A stretch of 64,000 nt of DNA from Arachnopeziza araneosa (lineage: Eukaryota; Ascomycota; Leotiomycetes; Helotiales; Arachnopezizaceae), in the NCBI GenBank assembly GCA_003988855.1, contig QYAI01000028.1:310001-374000 (forward strand), read 5' to 3'. Below, piece by piece: positions 1-10,060 of this stretch; within the stretch, counting starts at the first letter, position 1; each line of letters begins with the position of its first letter. The position numbers were made by a program, and so were the translations under genes. The notes under the pieces were generated by a model, which searched no databases, was not told where the DNA came from, and saw nothing but the letters and a program-made list of their open reading frames with translations.

Positions 1-1258
1 CTCGACCATCGAATATGTCCGTCCCATGTCCAATCTGCAGCCCACGAAGGGGTGTCTGTCTGGCTCCATAAATTCCCTTCTCTGATAGGATCTAGATTCT
101 GATAAGACTGGATGAAAGTTTTGGTAGTGCTGGCAAACACTTTTGAGACATCTAATCGGTAATCTGGAACAAGCTGCTGAGAAATTGAGGGATGCATTAT
201 GCCAACTAACCCGTATACCTTGTCTCTAGCATCGTGCGATTCTGCAACATTGGCAACATCTAGGAGTTGAGTAAAACTTAAGTGTTGCCGATCTGTGCCT
301 TTGTCGTAACTGAGAGGCCAAAGATTTTGATGAAGAGATGGAGGCTGTGAGTATTCCATGGCCATTCCTCCAATCCTCTTTGCCGTAACTCGCGTTCAAG
401 AAGGTAATCTTTGACAATCCACAAATAATCTTGAAGAAAGCCAATGCCACAGCAAAAATTATTCCAATCGATTGAAGCATTGCCACACTGCAATTCCAAT
501 GTTGAAGACCCAAGAACTATTTCTTGTATAACCCAAAGCCGATACCAGTATGGTCTATCCATAAGAGCATTAAATGCCATCCAGCTTCCATTGCCTAAAT
601 GTTCTGGTTCAAGGTATAGCTTGGCCACCAACACCTCTCCGATATTTTCTCCTTCATTACTAAGTTTGGATAATGCGTGAACTAGTTGGATAGCTTGGGT
701 GCTGCTGTCTGCCTCTTCCCCAATCCATGCAATCACAGCCCAAGCCTCACTATAAATACTCTGCATTCGTCTTATCTGACGACTGCGCTCTTCCAAATCC
801 GCTTGATTAATACAAATTGCATCGACCCACAGCTTATAGGTGTTCGTCAATTCGCTTCGAGCACCAAGGACTCGTAAGGCAACTTCCAGATTCTGTCCAA
901 CGCGAATCTCTTGGCCATTGACAACAATTTCGCGGGTCAGAGCTGGGTTTCCCCAGACATAAGAAAGAGCTGCGTAGTCACCCCATGAAAAGCGATGATT
1001 CTGTTTTGTGGCTTTCTCAAGATATCCCTGGTGATCTGACGCATTGTGGATCGATTGTAGATTGGAGTTGAGTGATTTCAGGGAAACCGTCTCGAGATGG
1101 CAGTGGACGAGGGATGACGATTGACTTGGGGGCGAGATTGTGATGAGACGTATCTCATCTTGCTCTTCGTTCAGAGGCAAATATTTTATTTGGAAAGCGT
1201 TACTCTTGAGCGCTTGAGAGAATTGAGGCATAATTGATGGTAAAGCAGCCCTGTCCAT
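1..1258 (-). CDS. HET-domain (heterokaryon incompatibility) protein, 3' end outside window
   Basis: The N-terminal part shows the hallmarks of the fungal HET domain: YAALSYVWG (about residue 95), then LWVDAICINQ, then RMQSIYSEAWAVIAWIGE, then WYRLWVIQEI. HET proteins act in non-self recognition and can trigger cell death after fusion of unlike hyphae; that role is inferred from the family. The first exon is open from the ATG at 1258 to about 278. The continuation DARDKVYGLVGIM, a typical HET-domain end, is read in another frame from about 270 down to base 1. An intron therefore lies somewhere in 270-380, and I could not fix its junctions with confidence. The gene leaves the window at its 3' side, so length and C-terminal domain are unknown. 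An alternative start is the ATG at 1231. Confidence 0.85.
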
Positions 1259-1910
1259 TGATTCTTGATGATCCTACGACCGAAGCACAATGCGCTATGA
1301 CTTTCTCTGCCTTGAAATTGTCCATCATCGAGATTGACACTCTCAAGATGTCCAGATAAAATATCGAATCATTTTGAATCAGGGAGGCTCAGGAGAAGTC
1401 GGACTTGCAAAACGGCGGCAATGGGGCTGGTGGTGATAAGCAGGTATTACAATATGAGGGATGTGAACAAGGATGACTGAGCGATAGAGTAAAGCAGAAC
1501 GCCTCGTGCGGCATCTTTCACCCAGCCTCGCCGGCCTCAACCCTGCATTGCCTGGTTCTCGGCCAAAGTCGACCACTAATGTAGTATTTTGCCAATGGCC
1601 GGCCTCGAATTACGTGTATTACAAACCCTGTGGCCTCGGTGGTGATGCCAAGTCAGGATGGAGGATGCCGATCTGCGTCATGGAAGCCACTGAGAGAGGT
1701 GGCACAGCCTCTTGCAGCCTCGCAGCCGCCTGACTACATGTCAACCTTTCTGGGGTGAAGACGTTCAAACTACAACCTATATCTACTCAGTCTACTTCTG
1801 ATGCTTTAGAAAGATGTCCAAGAGACGTTTAACCTACCTCGAGCACTGTCTTTCAGCCAAGTCTGAAGCATTGTCGCGACATCGTCGTCTAGGAGTTGCA
1901 ACATCCCATC
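1259..1910. other. intergenic, divergent promoter region
   Basis: It lies between the start of the HET gene (minus) and the start of the duplicated-domain gene (plus). Short open frames are present but none has a coherent protein-like composition. It probably holds both promoters. I see no repeat or RNA gene. Confidence 0.5.
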
Positions 1911-2714
1911 ATGAATTCGTTCCTACCCGAAAATTCAGAGACAGGTTTCTCTGAACAGTCTGCGCTTCCACCGTATACCCCACGATATGCCCACTCTTCT
2001 ACGCCATTCGCATCCCTCTCCTTCCACCTAAATGATCGCATACGGCTTTTGGGTTTCCCAGAAGACGAGATACCAGGAATTCGAGATATTATCGCGTCAA
2101 GCTGGACAAAGGGTATACAGAGTGAGAGAGAATACGCGAAATCATACGAGTTCAAGCTGTGTGGACATCCCTGGTGGGGCCAAGGCAATGAAGCTGTACC
2201 GTCTCGAGTTTTTGTGCGAGAAATATTAGCACATCTATATCAAGCAGGCTGGATACTCCATTCAAGTGTGTATGTTACCAAAAACACTTCTGATATGGAT
2301 ACTCTTATCTTTCGGAAACAGCAACGACCTCCTCCACCGAGCGAATGGATATCAATCTCATTTAACAAAAATGATAGATTGAGACTTATTGGCGCGCAAG
2401 AAGTCTTGGTTGACGAGTTCCGCAACATGTTGAGCGGCCTTCAAATGCTACAGGAAGATTGCGGATGGAAAGATGAAGTTCCTGGTGCTTGGGAATTCAA
2501 ACTCTGCGGATATCCGTGGTCGTCAACTGGATCAGATGCAATGAATACACGCTTCCTGCTGTTGAGGATGATGGAGTGTCTGGCGTCCAATGGTTGGAGT
2601 TTATATGCAAGTGTGGACCAGAGTGCGACTAGCTCAGATAGTGGAGAAACAGACAGCTGGTATTGCGTCAGAGATAAGGCCTGGGTTCTGGGAAGTCCTG
2701 TCTTCTGTAGATAG
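1911..2714 (+). CDS. uncharacterised protein with tandemly duplicated domain
   Basis: Single-exon frame of 267 residues from the ATG at 1911; the open frame extends a little upstream without another ATG. I do not recognise a named family. It contains two copies of the same domain of about 86 residues, at roughly residues 37-122 and 149-236. Each copy opens with S-F-x-x-N-D-R-(I/L)-R-L-(L/I)-G. The middle carries F-K-L-C-G-(H/Y)-P-W (residues 81-88 and 196-203). Each closes with GW-(I/S)-L-(H/Y)-(S/A)-S-V. The N-terminal 35 residues are low complexity and probably disordered. There is no signal peptide or membrane segment. Strong retention of the Trp, Gly and Phe positions between copies argues for a folded, selected domain, possibly binding something through the conserved FKLCGxPW loop; that last point is speculation. 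Confidence 0.75.
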   Translation: MNSFLPENSETGFSEQSALPPYTPRYAHSSTPFASLSFHLNDRIRLLGFPEDEIPGIRDIIASSWTKGIQSEREYAKSYEFKLCGHPWWGQGNEAVPSRVFVREILAHLYQAGWILHSSVYVTKNTSDMDTLIFRKQQRPPPPSEWISISFNKNDRLRLIGAQEVLVDEFRNMLSGLQMLQEDCGWKDEVPGAWEFKLCGYPWSSTGSDAMNTRFLLLRMMECLASNGWSLYASVDQSATSSDSGETDSWYCVRDKAWVLGSPVFCR

Positions 2715-3488
2715 GGTTCAATATACCAAGCAATCATGTAGTCTATCTACGTTTGATAGCGGTCGAACTATCTAGTATACTCTATCTTCTTGAAAGTATG
2801 TACCAATGTGTCAAGGTGATAAAAAACAGAATTGTGATTTTCTAAAAGCAGAGCAAATTGTTGTAAAGAGGGTCGAACGCGTCTGTACAACACATCTTCT
2901 GCTAGGCTGCGCACAAGATAGAAAATTGACCAAAAAAATAAAAATAAAAAAAAGAGGCCAGTAAAAATACCAACAATAAATCAAAACGGCAAAAAAGAAA
3001 CCACCTCAGTGGAAAGAACGAACCCCGCCCGCCCGGTTTGCTTCCTTATTACATCCCCCTGTCCACGCCTCCGGGGGCGATCATCCAGCTCCATTCGATG
3101 GCCCTTTTGCGAATTGCTTGAGGTGGGCTAGACCACTAAGCTAAAGAGGTTCTTGGCGATGAATGTACAGAGCCTTATTTAGAAATATGAACCTAGGGTT
3201 TGCGGATGGAGAAATTCACCGAGGTGGGTACCGAGAAGGGCATCCACCCGTCAACCGAATTTGTAGGGTGTCTGGCCGTACCTAGGTACTTTACTCTTGC
3301 AAATGTTACGCTTGATGCTATTTTGATATACTTTGTGGATTGGAGTTGTGATGGCATCCACTTTCGGCTTCAACTTTGTTGCCAAGTAAAACGAGCCTTC
3401 TAAATACAAGATCGAGGATCTGGGGCTGGTCTTGGATGCATCTTTATTTCTATTGCTACTGATATTCTGATCTAGACATATTTGATAA
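2715..3488. other. intergenic
   Basis: 3' flanks of two convergent genes. It contains an A-rich tract near 2930-2960 and a GC-richer patch at 3020-3080. A short patch on the minus strand around 3100-3150 resembles the D-arm of a tRNA but has no matching acceptor or T-arm. No coding frame is convincing. Confidence 0.45.
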
Positions 3489-4584
3489 TTACAGCATATC
3501 GACAAGTTTATTAGCAGGTTCGCTGGTCCAGCTGCCCCACTGGTCAGGAAGCGTCTGTTTCACCAGGTAAGTAATTTGTAAAGCATGCCAACCAGATATC
3601 GAGCTTACCTGCACAATCAAGACTCCATCCTTGATGATCACTTCATTGTAGCTGCCACCGCAGTCCAACTTGTCAACGATCTTGAGGGTGATTTCGCTCT
3701 TGCTGATTGCTTCCTGGAATCCTTCTTGCAGTAAATCATCCTTGCCAAAGTTCTGGTTGTCCAGGCTGGACTGGACGCCCTTGAAGTATGAGAGGGTATT
3801 TGTTCCGAGCTGAGCACCCCAATCGGATCCAGCTCTGTCACCCATGGCGGAGAGCACGCCGTAGTTGAACTCGAAGTTGGGGGTCAACTTCAGATCAGGG
3901 ACAGCAACGAGCTTTGCAAGAGCTTCCCGCACTTCCTCTACCTTGGCATCATAATCGGTCTTGATGCCATTTCGGGTCGCCAGGCTCATGCTTCCTGCTG
4001 GAGCAGGAGCGTTCTTGAGTGCATCAACAATGTTATTGCTGGCATCAGATGGAAACATGCCGAGCTTTTCCGCGTGAAATAGGAGACGCAAAACACTATC
4101 CTTGACATCCGAGGCGCAGTATGTGTGCTTCTCGGTATCATCGACCGCGAGTATGGCTTTGTGGCTGGAGACGACAGAGTTGATCTCAGCTTTGCCATCG
4201 TCACCGTATTTCTTGACAAATTCTTCAAGGTTCTTCACCAAAGGTGTGAAATAACTTTTGAGGAGCCATCAGCTGCGTTCGTGGTTTGAATGTCAAATAA
4301 ATTGACACCACTTACCTGGCAAAGCAACTGCCTGGATCGGTTGAATATCCACCTTCTGTGTATGGGAAGATTTCATTGGCATTGACTTCCACAGTCCATG
4401 GCTCTCCTAGAATGGAGGTGATTTGCTGTTCAATTTCAGGACGTTTTGACTCCCAATTGTCCCGAACTGGATCATCCTGTTAGCTAGCCGTCATATTTTT
4501 TGGGGGGTAAGGTTCATTATTCTCACTGGACTTGCGAGCGGCAAGAGGAAGTTTCTCCACAGCTGGCTTGGGGGTGAAAACCAT
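3489..4584 (-). CDS. conserved-looking hypothetical protein
   Basis: Spliced from ATG 4584: exon 4584-4527, intron 4467-4526 (branch CTAAC 13 nt before the acceptor), exon 4466-4316, intron about 4255-4315, exon 4254-3489. The total is 975 nt, 324 residues. The protein starts MVFTPKPAVEKLP and has no signal peptide or membrane span. The body is mostly helical and mildly acidic, with a Gly-rich central segment around NYGVLSAMGDRAG. An in-frame 54-nt segment (3555-3608) has a perfect GTAAGC donor and ends CAG, so it may be a third intron, giving 306 residues. I do not recognise the family. The continuous frame across two good introns makes the gene itself credible. Confidence 0.65.
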
Positions 4585-5902
4585 ATTTGCAAGAACGATA
4601 TGCTGATTTTATGAATTGATTTGGAATTGAAGGTGTGAAATTGATGTTCCATTTCGACGAAAAATACCTTCCTTATATACATCATTTCTCAACCAGAGCA
4701 TTCAGGTATCAGCCGTCCGGTGTGAGTAACGTATAAGCCATGGACTCAAAATAGCGATAGGAGGGGATCAAAGCCGTCAGGACACGCCATAAAGACGGGA
4801 CGTTAAGGTTCAGGTCAAGGTCCCAGAACGACTCACCGCAAGATGAGACGCCCATGGCAAGATTGATTGGCAAAACGTGTTCTATATAGTACATTGATTC
4901 AAAGACTTCACGGCCCGGGACAGAGAGTGGGCTGATTCCGGCATGCTCAACCCCTCTATTGACAGACGTGCGGCAAGCCCCCAAGATGAGGGGTTTAAAG
5001 CTTAACTTGGTACTTTTAGCAGCGCTGTGAGAAGGCGATGATTGCATAACACTTTCATCATTGCGTCATCGCTCAAAGAATGACAATAATATTTATACAC
5101 TGCTTCTTGTTGTGAATACAACCTGTTATCCATGATTTGGGTCTATCTGGTGATTTCAATGTCATTTTGTAAACCTCGACCCAGCGATGGCGGTGTGCCA
5201 GAACCTACAGCAGCCCTTTGCGCCTCTGTAGATCAGATCTCTCGAAGCTTAACTAGCCCCTGTAGGCTCTGCTGCTTGGCCTGGAGTAAGCTTAAAATGC
5301 CTTAACCCGAGGGTCTGAGTTCCCAGCCTCCCTATCCGTGCATGTGGCTTGACCCAACTAAGAGCCATTCGGTTAGTTCCGATACCACATGTACAGGTCG
5401 ACAATGACCCCTTTCCCTTTGTGGTGCAGAACAAAAAGCAATAGTTACTCGGTCAGATGCTTCAGGATGAGGGTTGCCGTAGAAAGCATCTTCATTATCA
5501 CCTCAGCCGCCATTTGCGAGCTGATTTTGTCTGGCCGCAGTGGCTGACGTTTGGAATTTCTTCTGTTGGACCTGTTGCATGCACATGGTTGTAATGATGA
5601 TGAGGAGGTTGAAAGTCTTCCACGTGCTGTGTACGGGCTCCTATTGAGTTCAGTCACAGATAAGTTGTGAACAGTCATGATTATACAAGTCGAAATTTGA
5701 GCGAGAATTTTGGGTGAAAGAGTAAAATAAAATTTGCATGGATAAGACGTCCCTAGCTTAACGGAATGAACTGTAATGCGAATAAGCTGCAGCTAATTAC
5801 TCTATATGTGGCTTTTAACCAACAACGTGCTTGTCAACTCTGGGAATTTTCAAAAATACTCCGACTGGATGCTAGACTTAATCAGGGCCTCGAGGACTTA
5901 GA
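4585..5902. other. long intergenic stretch
   Basis: 1.3 kb without a convincing gene. A 112-codon minus-strand frame (4709-5047) exists, but it has no recognisable motif and no linked exon, so I do not call it. No repeats or RNA genes are seen. Confidence 0.4.
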
Positions 5903-7224
5903 CTACAAATTCAATGCCCAATTAGAAAGAAACACCGCGAAAATAGCTCCAAATCCTCGCATTCGCCAGAAATCCAGGTTCACCTTTGTAGCGCTGCTTC
6001 TAGTCGGGGTAGCGGTCGCCACCGATCCTGTACCCGTACTTGCAAGCAGGCTGCTCCTACTTCCAGAAGAACTCGCCGCTGTCCCAGTCACAGCCACTGC
6101 ATCGGCAGTCACAACACCTGCACTTGTAAATACAAGTCCTGAAATCGCAACCAATGTACTACCCGAGGCTGAATTCTCACCCAAAGTTTCCGTAGAAAAC
6201 AGTCCCTGTCTTTTCTCAACCGCATCAGAGTCTTCTGGTATCGACGTAAAGCAAAACAATTCGGTAGCCAGCAAAGCCGACGTTGCCCACCCGTTAGGGC
6301 AACAGACGCTGGTTGTTCCACTGACCGAGATTGTTGTGTAGCCGCTGCTATGACACACTCCACTGCTGTCGCTGTTAGACGACGTGGAGAGGCAGCCTAC
6401 AGTGGAGAGTATGGTGGTAGCTCCGCTTGAGGTGATTTTCGTTGTGGCGGGGATAACATCAGTAGAGCACTGGAGAGCCTGGGCGTAGATACCCGTTGCG
6501 AAGGCTGGGTTGATACTGAGCGAGGATGATGGCGAGGAAATGCGAGCACTATTTGTTAAAGAAGGGGAGGAGATGACGGTGCGAGTCGGGATGAGACCAA
6601 AGAAAGAAGAGCTGTCTGTGGCGGGAACTATGGGATAAATTGTTTCTATTTGGCCATCAATAGTGGTTGTACATGGAGGTTGGTAGCCGGTATATGTATA
6701 ATCTGGAAATGGGACTAAACCACAGCCATTATATGTCTGGAAGGCGGTGTTTGTGGTTGCTGGAGTCGTGGAGGTAACGGCCGAAGTCTCAGAAGGAGAA
6801 ATGATAAAAATATCTGTAGTATCTGATAGCATGACTGGATTATATCCGATGCTGAAAGAGTGACGTCCAGCATCGAGATTTGGAGGAACATTATAGGTCC
6901 AGGATCCGTTGTTCGGAGCATTTGCTGAAGATTGGTTAGCTGAGCATTCAATGGGCGAGCAAACTTATTGGACTCACAAAGAATATCGGTACTGAATTCA
7001 ATAATGTTTTGGTTGGTGGGATAGGGCGCATAGTAGTTGAGAAGAATATATACAGCTTCAGTGGTCTCTCCTCCAGTCCAGGTGAATGTGAACGGCTGCC
7101 CGGGCACCGGAGCTGGTGAGATCACGCCCATCGTAAACTGGTAAAGGGTGCTCTGGGCAGCGACTTTAACAGACTCCGATATGCAAAATGATGCAAGCAG
7201 CGTCCTGAAAAGACGCAGAGGCAT
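5903..7224 (-). CDS. Kre9/Knh1-like Ser/Thr-rich cell-wall protein, probably GPI-anchored
   Basis: Exon 7224-6978, intron 6925-6977 (GTGAGT donor, GCTAAC branch), exon 6924-5903; 422 residues. A signal peptide occupies roughly residues 1-23. A domain of about 90 residues follows (PGQPFTFTWTGG near its start, APNNGSWTYNVPPNL and AGRHSFSIGYNP near its end), matching the fungal Ser-Thr-rich GPI-anchored/Kre9-Knh1 N-terminal domain family. A long Ser/Thr-rich stalk with several Cys residues and a dibasic KR site comes next. The C-terminus ends in a short hydrophobic tail (GFGAIFAVFLSNWALNL) like a GPI-attachment signal. The likely place is plasma membrane or cell wall, and the likely role is beta-glucan wall organisation or surface exposure. 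The domain call is by pattern, without a profile search. Confidence 0.7.
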
Positions 7225-7721
7225 CTTGAAACTTTTTGGGGGAGAAACCTCGAACGGTTAAGGTTGATGTTGGAGTTGTTGATTGCAGAATCGTAATGCT
7301 GACTAAGTCAGATGAAGATAAGTTAATTTTACCTGGCAACGCGCTACTGTAACCTACTTATCCCCTCAAGTTCTCAAGCGGCGCAGCGAAGCAAGATTAC
7401 CACTTATTATGAACAAGGGTTCAAAGCGTCTTATTGGTGGATTGTTTGGCTCTTTATTGAGTAATAACTACAATTTATCAGTATCTTTTTATGCACGAAT
7501 ACGTTTCAACGAATAGTGAGTCGCTACATTTAAAATGCAATTGTTGCAGACCATTCATTAGACAGAATATCAACATTGTATCGCTCAGCAAGTCGTTGAT
7601 TACTACGTTTTTCCAATATGGAATGATTCAAAAGCAGACTAGTCAAGATAATCTCCAATTACACTATTTATTGTAGTTTTACTGTATTAAATAAAATTTT
7701 CGAACCACTAACTTTATCATT
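7225..7721. other. intergenic, divergent promoters
   Basis: AT-rich spacer between the wall-protein gene (minus) and the CAP gene (plus). Nothing else is recognised. Confidence 0.5.
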
Positions 7722-8494
7722 ATGGAAGGAATACCAGTAATCCGAAAGGGGCCAAAATCCAGAGAAGAACAAGAAGCTCTTGACTTGCACAACGAAGGTA
7801 TGATGATTTGTTTCTCTCTGGTCTCAGAATCACTAACATCCTCCCAGCCCGCCGCAATGCCCGAGGCGGCAAACGCCCACCTCTCACCTGGTCTAGACAA
7901 CTAGCGGAAGAAGCAGCAGCCTATGCTCGAAGACAAGCCGAGGAGGGCATCACCGGACACGATAGTCAGAACGCAATCACAAAGTCAGGCGAGAATCTTC
8001 TGTTCATCTCTCACGCACGGCGCGGGACCGGCTACGCCTGTCGACCCGTAAGTCTTGCAGCCGCTGTTCAGAGCTGGCTCAACGAGGAGAAATATTACAA
8101 GGGACAGAAACTCAAACCAGATGACCCCAGTGGGGTTGAGATACAGTGGACTCATTACTGCACCATTATCTGGCCTGAGTGCACTCAAGTGGGCATGGCT
8201 CGATTCATAGTCCCACCCGGAGACGGTCGGTTCAAGATCCAAGGCACATTTTATGTTGCCAAGTATGATGTGCATCCGCTGTGTGGATGGTCTGCTTGGA
8301 GCGGGATCAGAGACGAGGTGATGCAATTGCACGATGCCGAGAAGAGCTGTGATGAGTCGGGGAGGCATTTGAAAACTAAGATTATGACCAAGATGGATGG
8401 GACGAAGGTGATTGTGCAGACATTGACACAGTTTGTTATGGCAAAACCTGATGGGGAAAGTAGTTCAAGGGGAACAAGGAGAGATAGACCATGA
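7722..8494 (+). CDS. CAP/SCP (PR-1-like) domain protein without signal peptide
   Basis: Exon 7722-7797, intron 7798-7847 (50 nt, GTATGA, CTAAC), exon 7848-8494; 240 residues. Splicing restores LHNEARRNARGGKRPPLTW, the classic start of a CAP domain. GHDS, then GENL, then AAVQSWLNEEKYY, then HYCTIIWPECTQVGMA follow, equal to the family's H-E-E-H frame. A second conserved stretch, VPPGDGRFKIQGTFYVAKYD, replaces the usual C-terminal CAP motif. Most fungal CAP proteins are secreted (sterol- or lipid-binding, Pry-like). This one begins MEGIPVIRKGPKSREE and has no hydrophobic leader, so it is probably cytosolic. The charged C-terminal tail of about 50 residues has no known motif. A related gene lies at 36450-37818. 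Confidence 0.8.
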
Positions 8495-8940
8495 CCTAGA
8501 GGTGTGCATTCTGAGCAAGAAGCGGGATCGGTGGTCGAAAAGGCAATGGTAGAACTCGCTCCTCTCTTCGAATGTTAACTCGTTGTTTTTGAAACATCTC
8601 GCAAAGTCTTCTATTCCGTCGTGGTGACTACGTAACGTCTGGGTGTGAATACCTGACTGGATCCCCTCTCCAAGATATATTTTCTATCTCTAATCCCTTT
8701 CCTCTCCAAGTAGTCAAAGGTTGAGTCCATACAGACCAACGCTCACTGTTTTCAGGAAATTAAGCTTATATTTGAGTGACCCCGGTCTGATCTGACCCCT
8801 TGCAAGTCCTGAGCCATTCCGTCAGCGCAGAAATTCGCGCCTCCACCTCAGCACACGTCTTGGGCTTCACAAAGTGCATAGGCGGTCTATATTAGCAAGT
8901 CATCCAGGTCCGCATCCAAGTTTGAGTGTCCAGGCGAGCC
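8495..8940. other. intergenic
   Basis: 3' flank of the CAP gene and promoter of the next gene, both on the plus strand. No coding, repeat or RNA feature is recognised. Confidence 0.5.
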
Positions 8941-9645
8941 ATGAGTCAAACCACAGGCCTCGATATGAGATCCCTCTCCTTCTCCCTCTCCATCCTCATC
9001 AGCACCTACACGACCTACCTCTCCGGCGTTCCACCCAACCCGACTCCGTACCACTCCACGCAGCCCGACAGTCTCAGCCCCATCGTGTCTCCACGCGCCC
9101 TCATCATCAGGCGCTCGGCCGTCGTCTCCCTCGGCCTCTTCCACGTCTATCTCACCCTGGCCTATCCCGCGCCGTCCGCTACCATCTGCCCTCACTCGGC
9201 CAACCTCAACCCCGCGCTCTTCACCTGGAGCCCTTCCAGCGTCGGCTACTTGACGCTCATCCTCCTCGGCGCCTACATCCGCCTCTCGGCCTTCGCGGCC
9301 CTGGGGAGGAATTTCACCTTCCGGCTTGTGGCGCCGAATAAACTTGTTACCACGGGGCTGTACAGCTATCTGCAGCACCCGTCTTATACCGGGAAGGGAC
9401 TCATTATTATTGGGAATCTGTTTTTGATTCAGAACCCGGGTGCGAGCGTTGGCTGCTGGTTTCCCGAATGGTTGGTAAATGCAACGTGGGTCTGGCGGGG
9501 GTTGGCGCTCTTTATGCTTCTGAATATTGGGAGGCTGGGAACAAAGAGAGTGAGAGAAGAGGAAAAAATGTTGAGAGAGAATTTTGGGGAGGACTGGGAG
9601 AGGTGGAGTGCGAAGACGTGGAGGTTTGTGCCGGGTTTGTATTGA
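8941..9645 (+). CDS. isoprenylcysteine carboxyl methyltransferase-like membrane protein
   Basis: Single exon from ATG 8941, 234 residues. Four or five hydrophobic helices are visible. The C-terminal half carries the ICMT/PEMT-type cofactor signature: GRNFTFRL, then LVTTGLYSYLQHPSYTG (the conserved GxYxxxRHPxYxG-like block), then RVREEEKMLRENFGEDWERW and RFVPGLY at the end. The family transfers methyl from S-adenosylmethionine to the carboxyl of prenylated Cys (Ste14) or to related small substrates, in the ER membrane. The protein is about the length of Ste14, but its N-terminal helices are divergent. It could be the farnesylation-pathway enzyme or one of the extra ICMT-like paralogues common in filamentous fungi; I cannot separate these. 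Confidence 0.75.
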   Translation: MSQTTGLDMRSLSFSLSILISTYTTYLSGVPPNPTPYHSTQPDSLSPIVSPRALIIRRSAVVSLGLFHVYLTLAYPAPSATICPHSANLNPALFTWSPSSVGYLTLILLGAYIRLSAFAALGRNFTFRLVAPNKLVTTGLYSYLQHPSYTGKGLIIIGNLFLIQNPGASVGCWFPEWLVNATWVWRGLALFMLLNIGRLGTKRVREEEKMLRENFGEDWERWSAKTWRFVPGLY

Positions 9646-10060
9646 GGTTGGGCGGTCCCATGCCCAATGGGTAACACCTATCATACCCAATTTAGATTAA
9701 AACATTGAGTTTCTTGATTTTCCATCAATCTTTGTTCTATCGTCCCAAAACACGACAAAGAATGCCACATATGACTACAAATGTAGATAATGTTGACTGA
9801 GTGCTTGCAGTCATCAGTGAGCGGATACAGCACAAATCTCGGAGCCATCAAGGTACAAAAGACATTTGTCGGAATAATATTAGCTATGTCATCCAGCTAC
9901 CTAGCTGGCATACATACTTCGTTAGTAGTAAATCGTAATTAATGGGTCGTAAAGACATGAACAATCAACTGCCCCACCTAACACCCAGCAATGCACAAGG
10001 GCCTACTCATCATCCCGTGAACCAATGCAAACCCCCAAGTACATGGAGCCGTATCGCAAC
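9646..10060. other. intergenic, convergent 3' flanks
   Basis: AT-rich spacer between two convergent genes. No feature is recognised beyond likely 3' UTRs. Confidence 0.5.

Noticed and set aside
3090..3160. tRNA-like patch on the minus strand (TAGCTTAGTGGTCTAGC resembling a D-arm)
   Set aside because: No pairing acceptor stem and no GGTTCGA-type T-arm at the right distance, even allowing an intron.
4709..5047. 112-codon frame, minus strand
   Set aside because: No motif, no adjoining exon with a good splice site, and composition like that of neighbouring non-coding DNA.
5766..6341. 191-codon plus-strand frame
   Set aside because: It lies antisense to the Ser/Thr-rich part of the wall-protein gene, whose codon bias keeps the opposite strand open.
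8874..9690. Long overlapping frames in other phases of the methyltransferase-like gene
   Set aside because: The gene is locally GC-rich, which keeps other frames open; only the called frame has family motifs.
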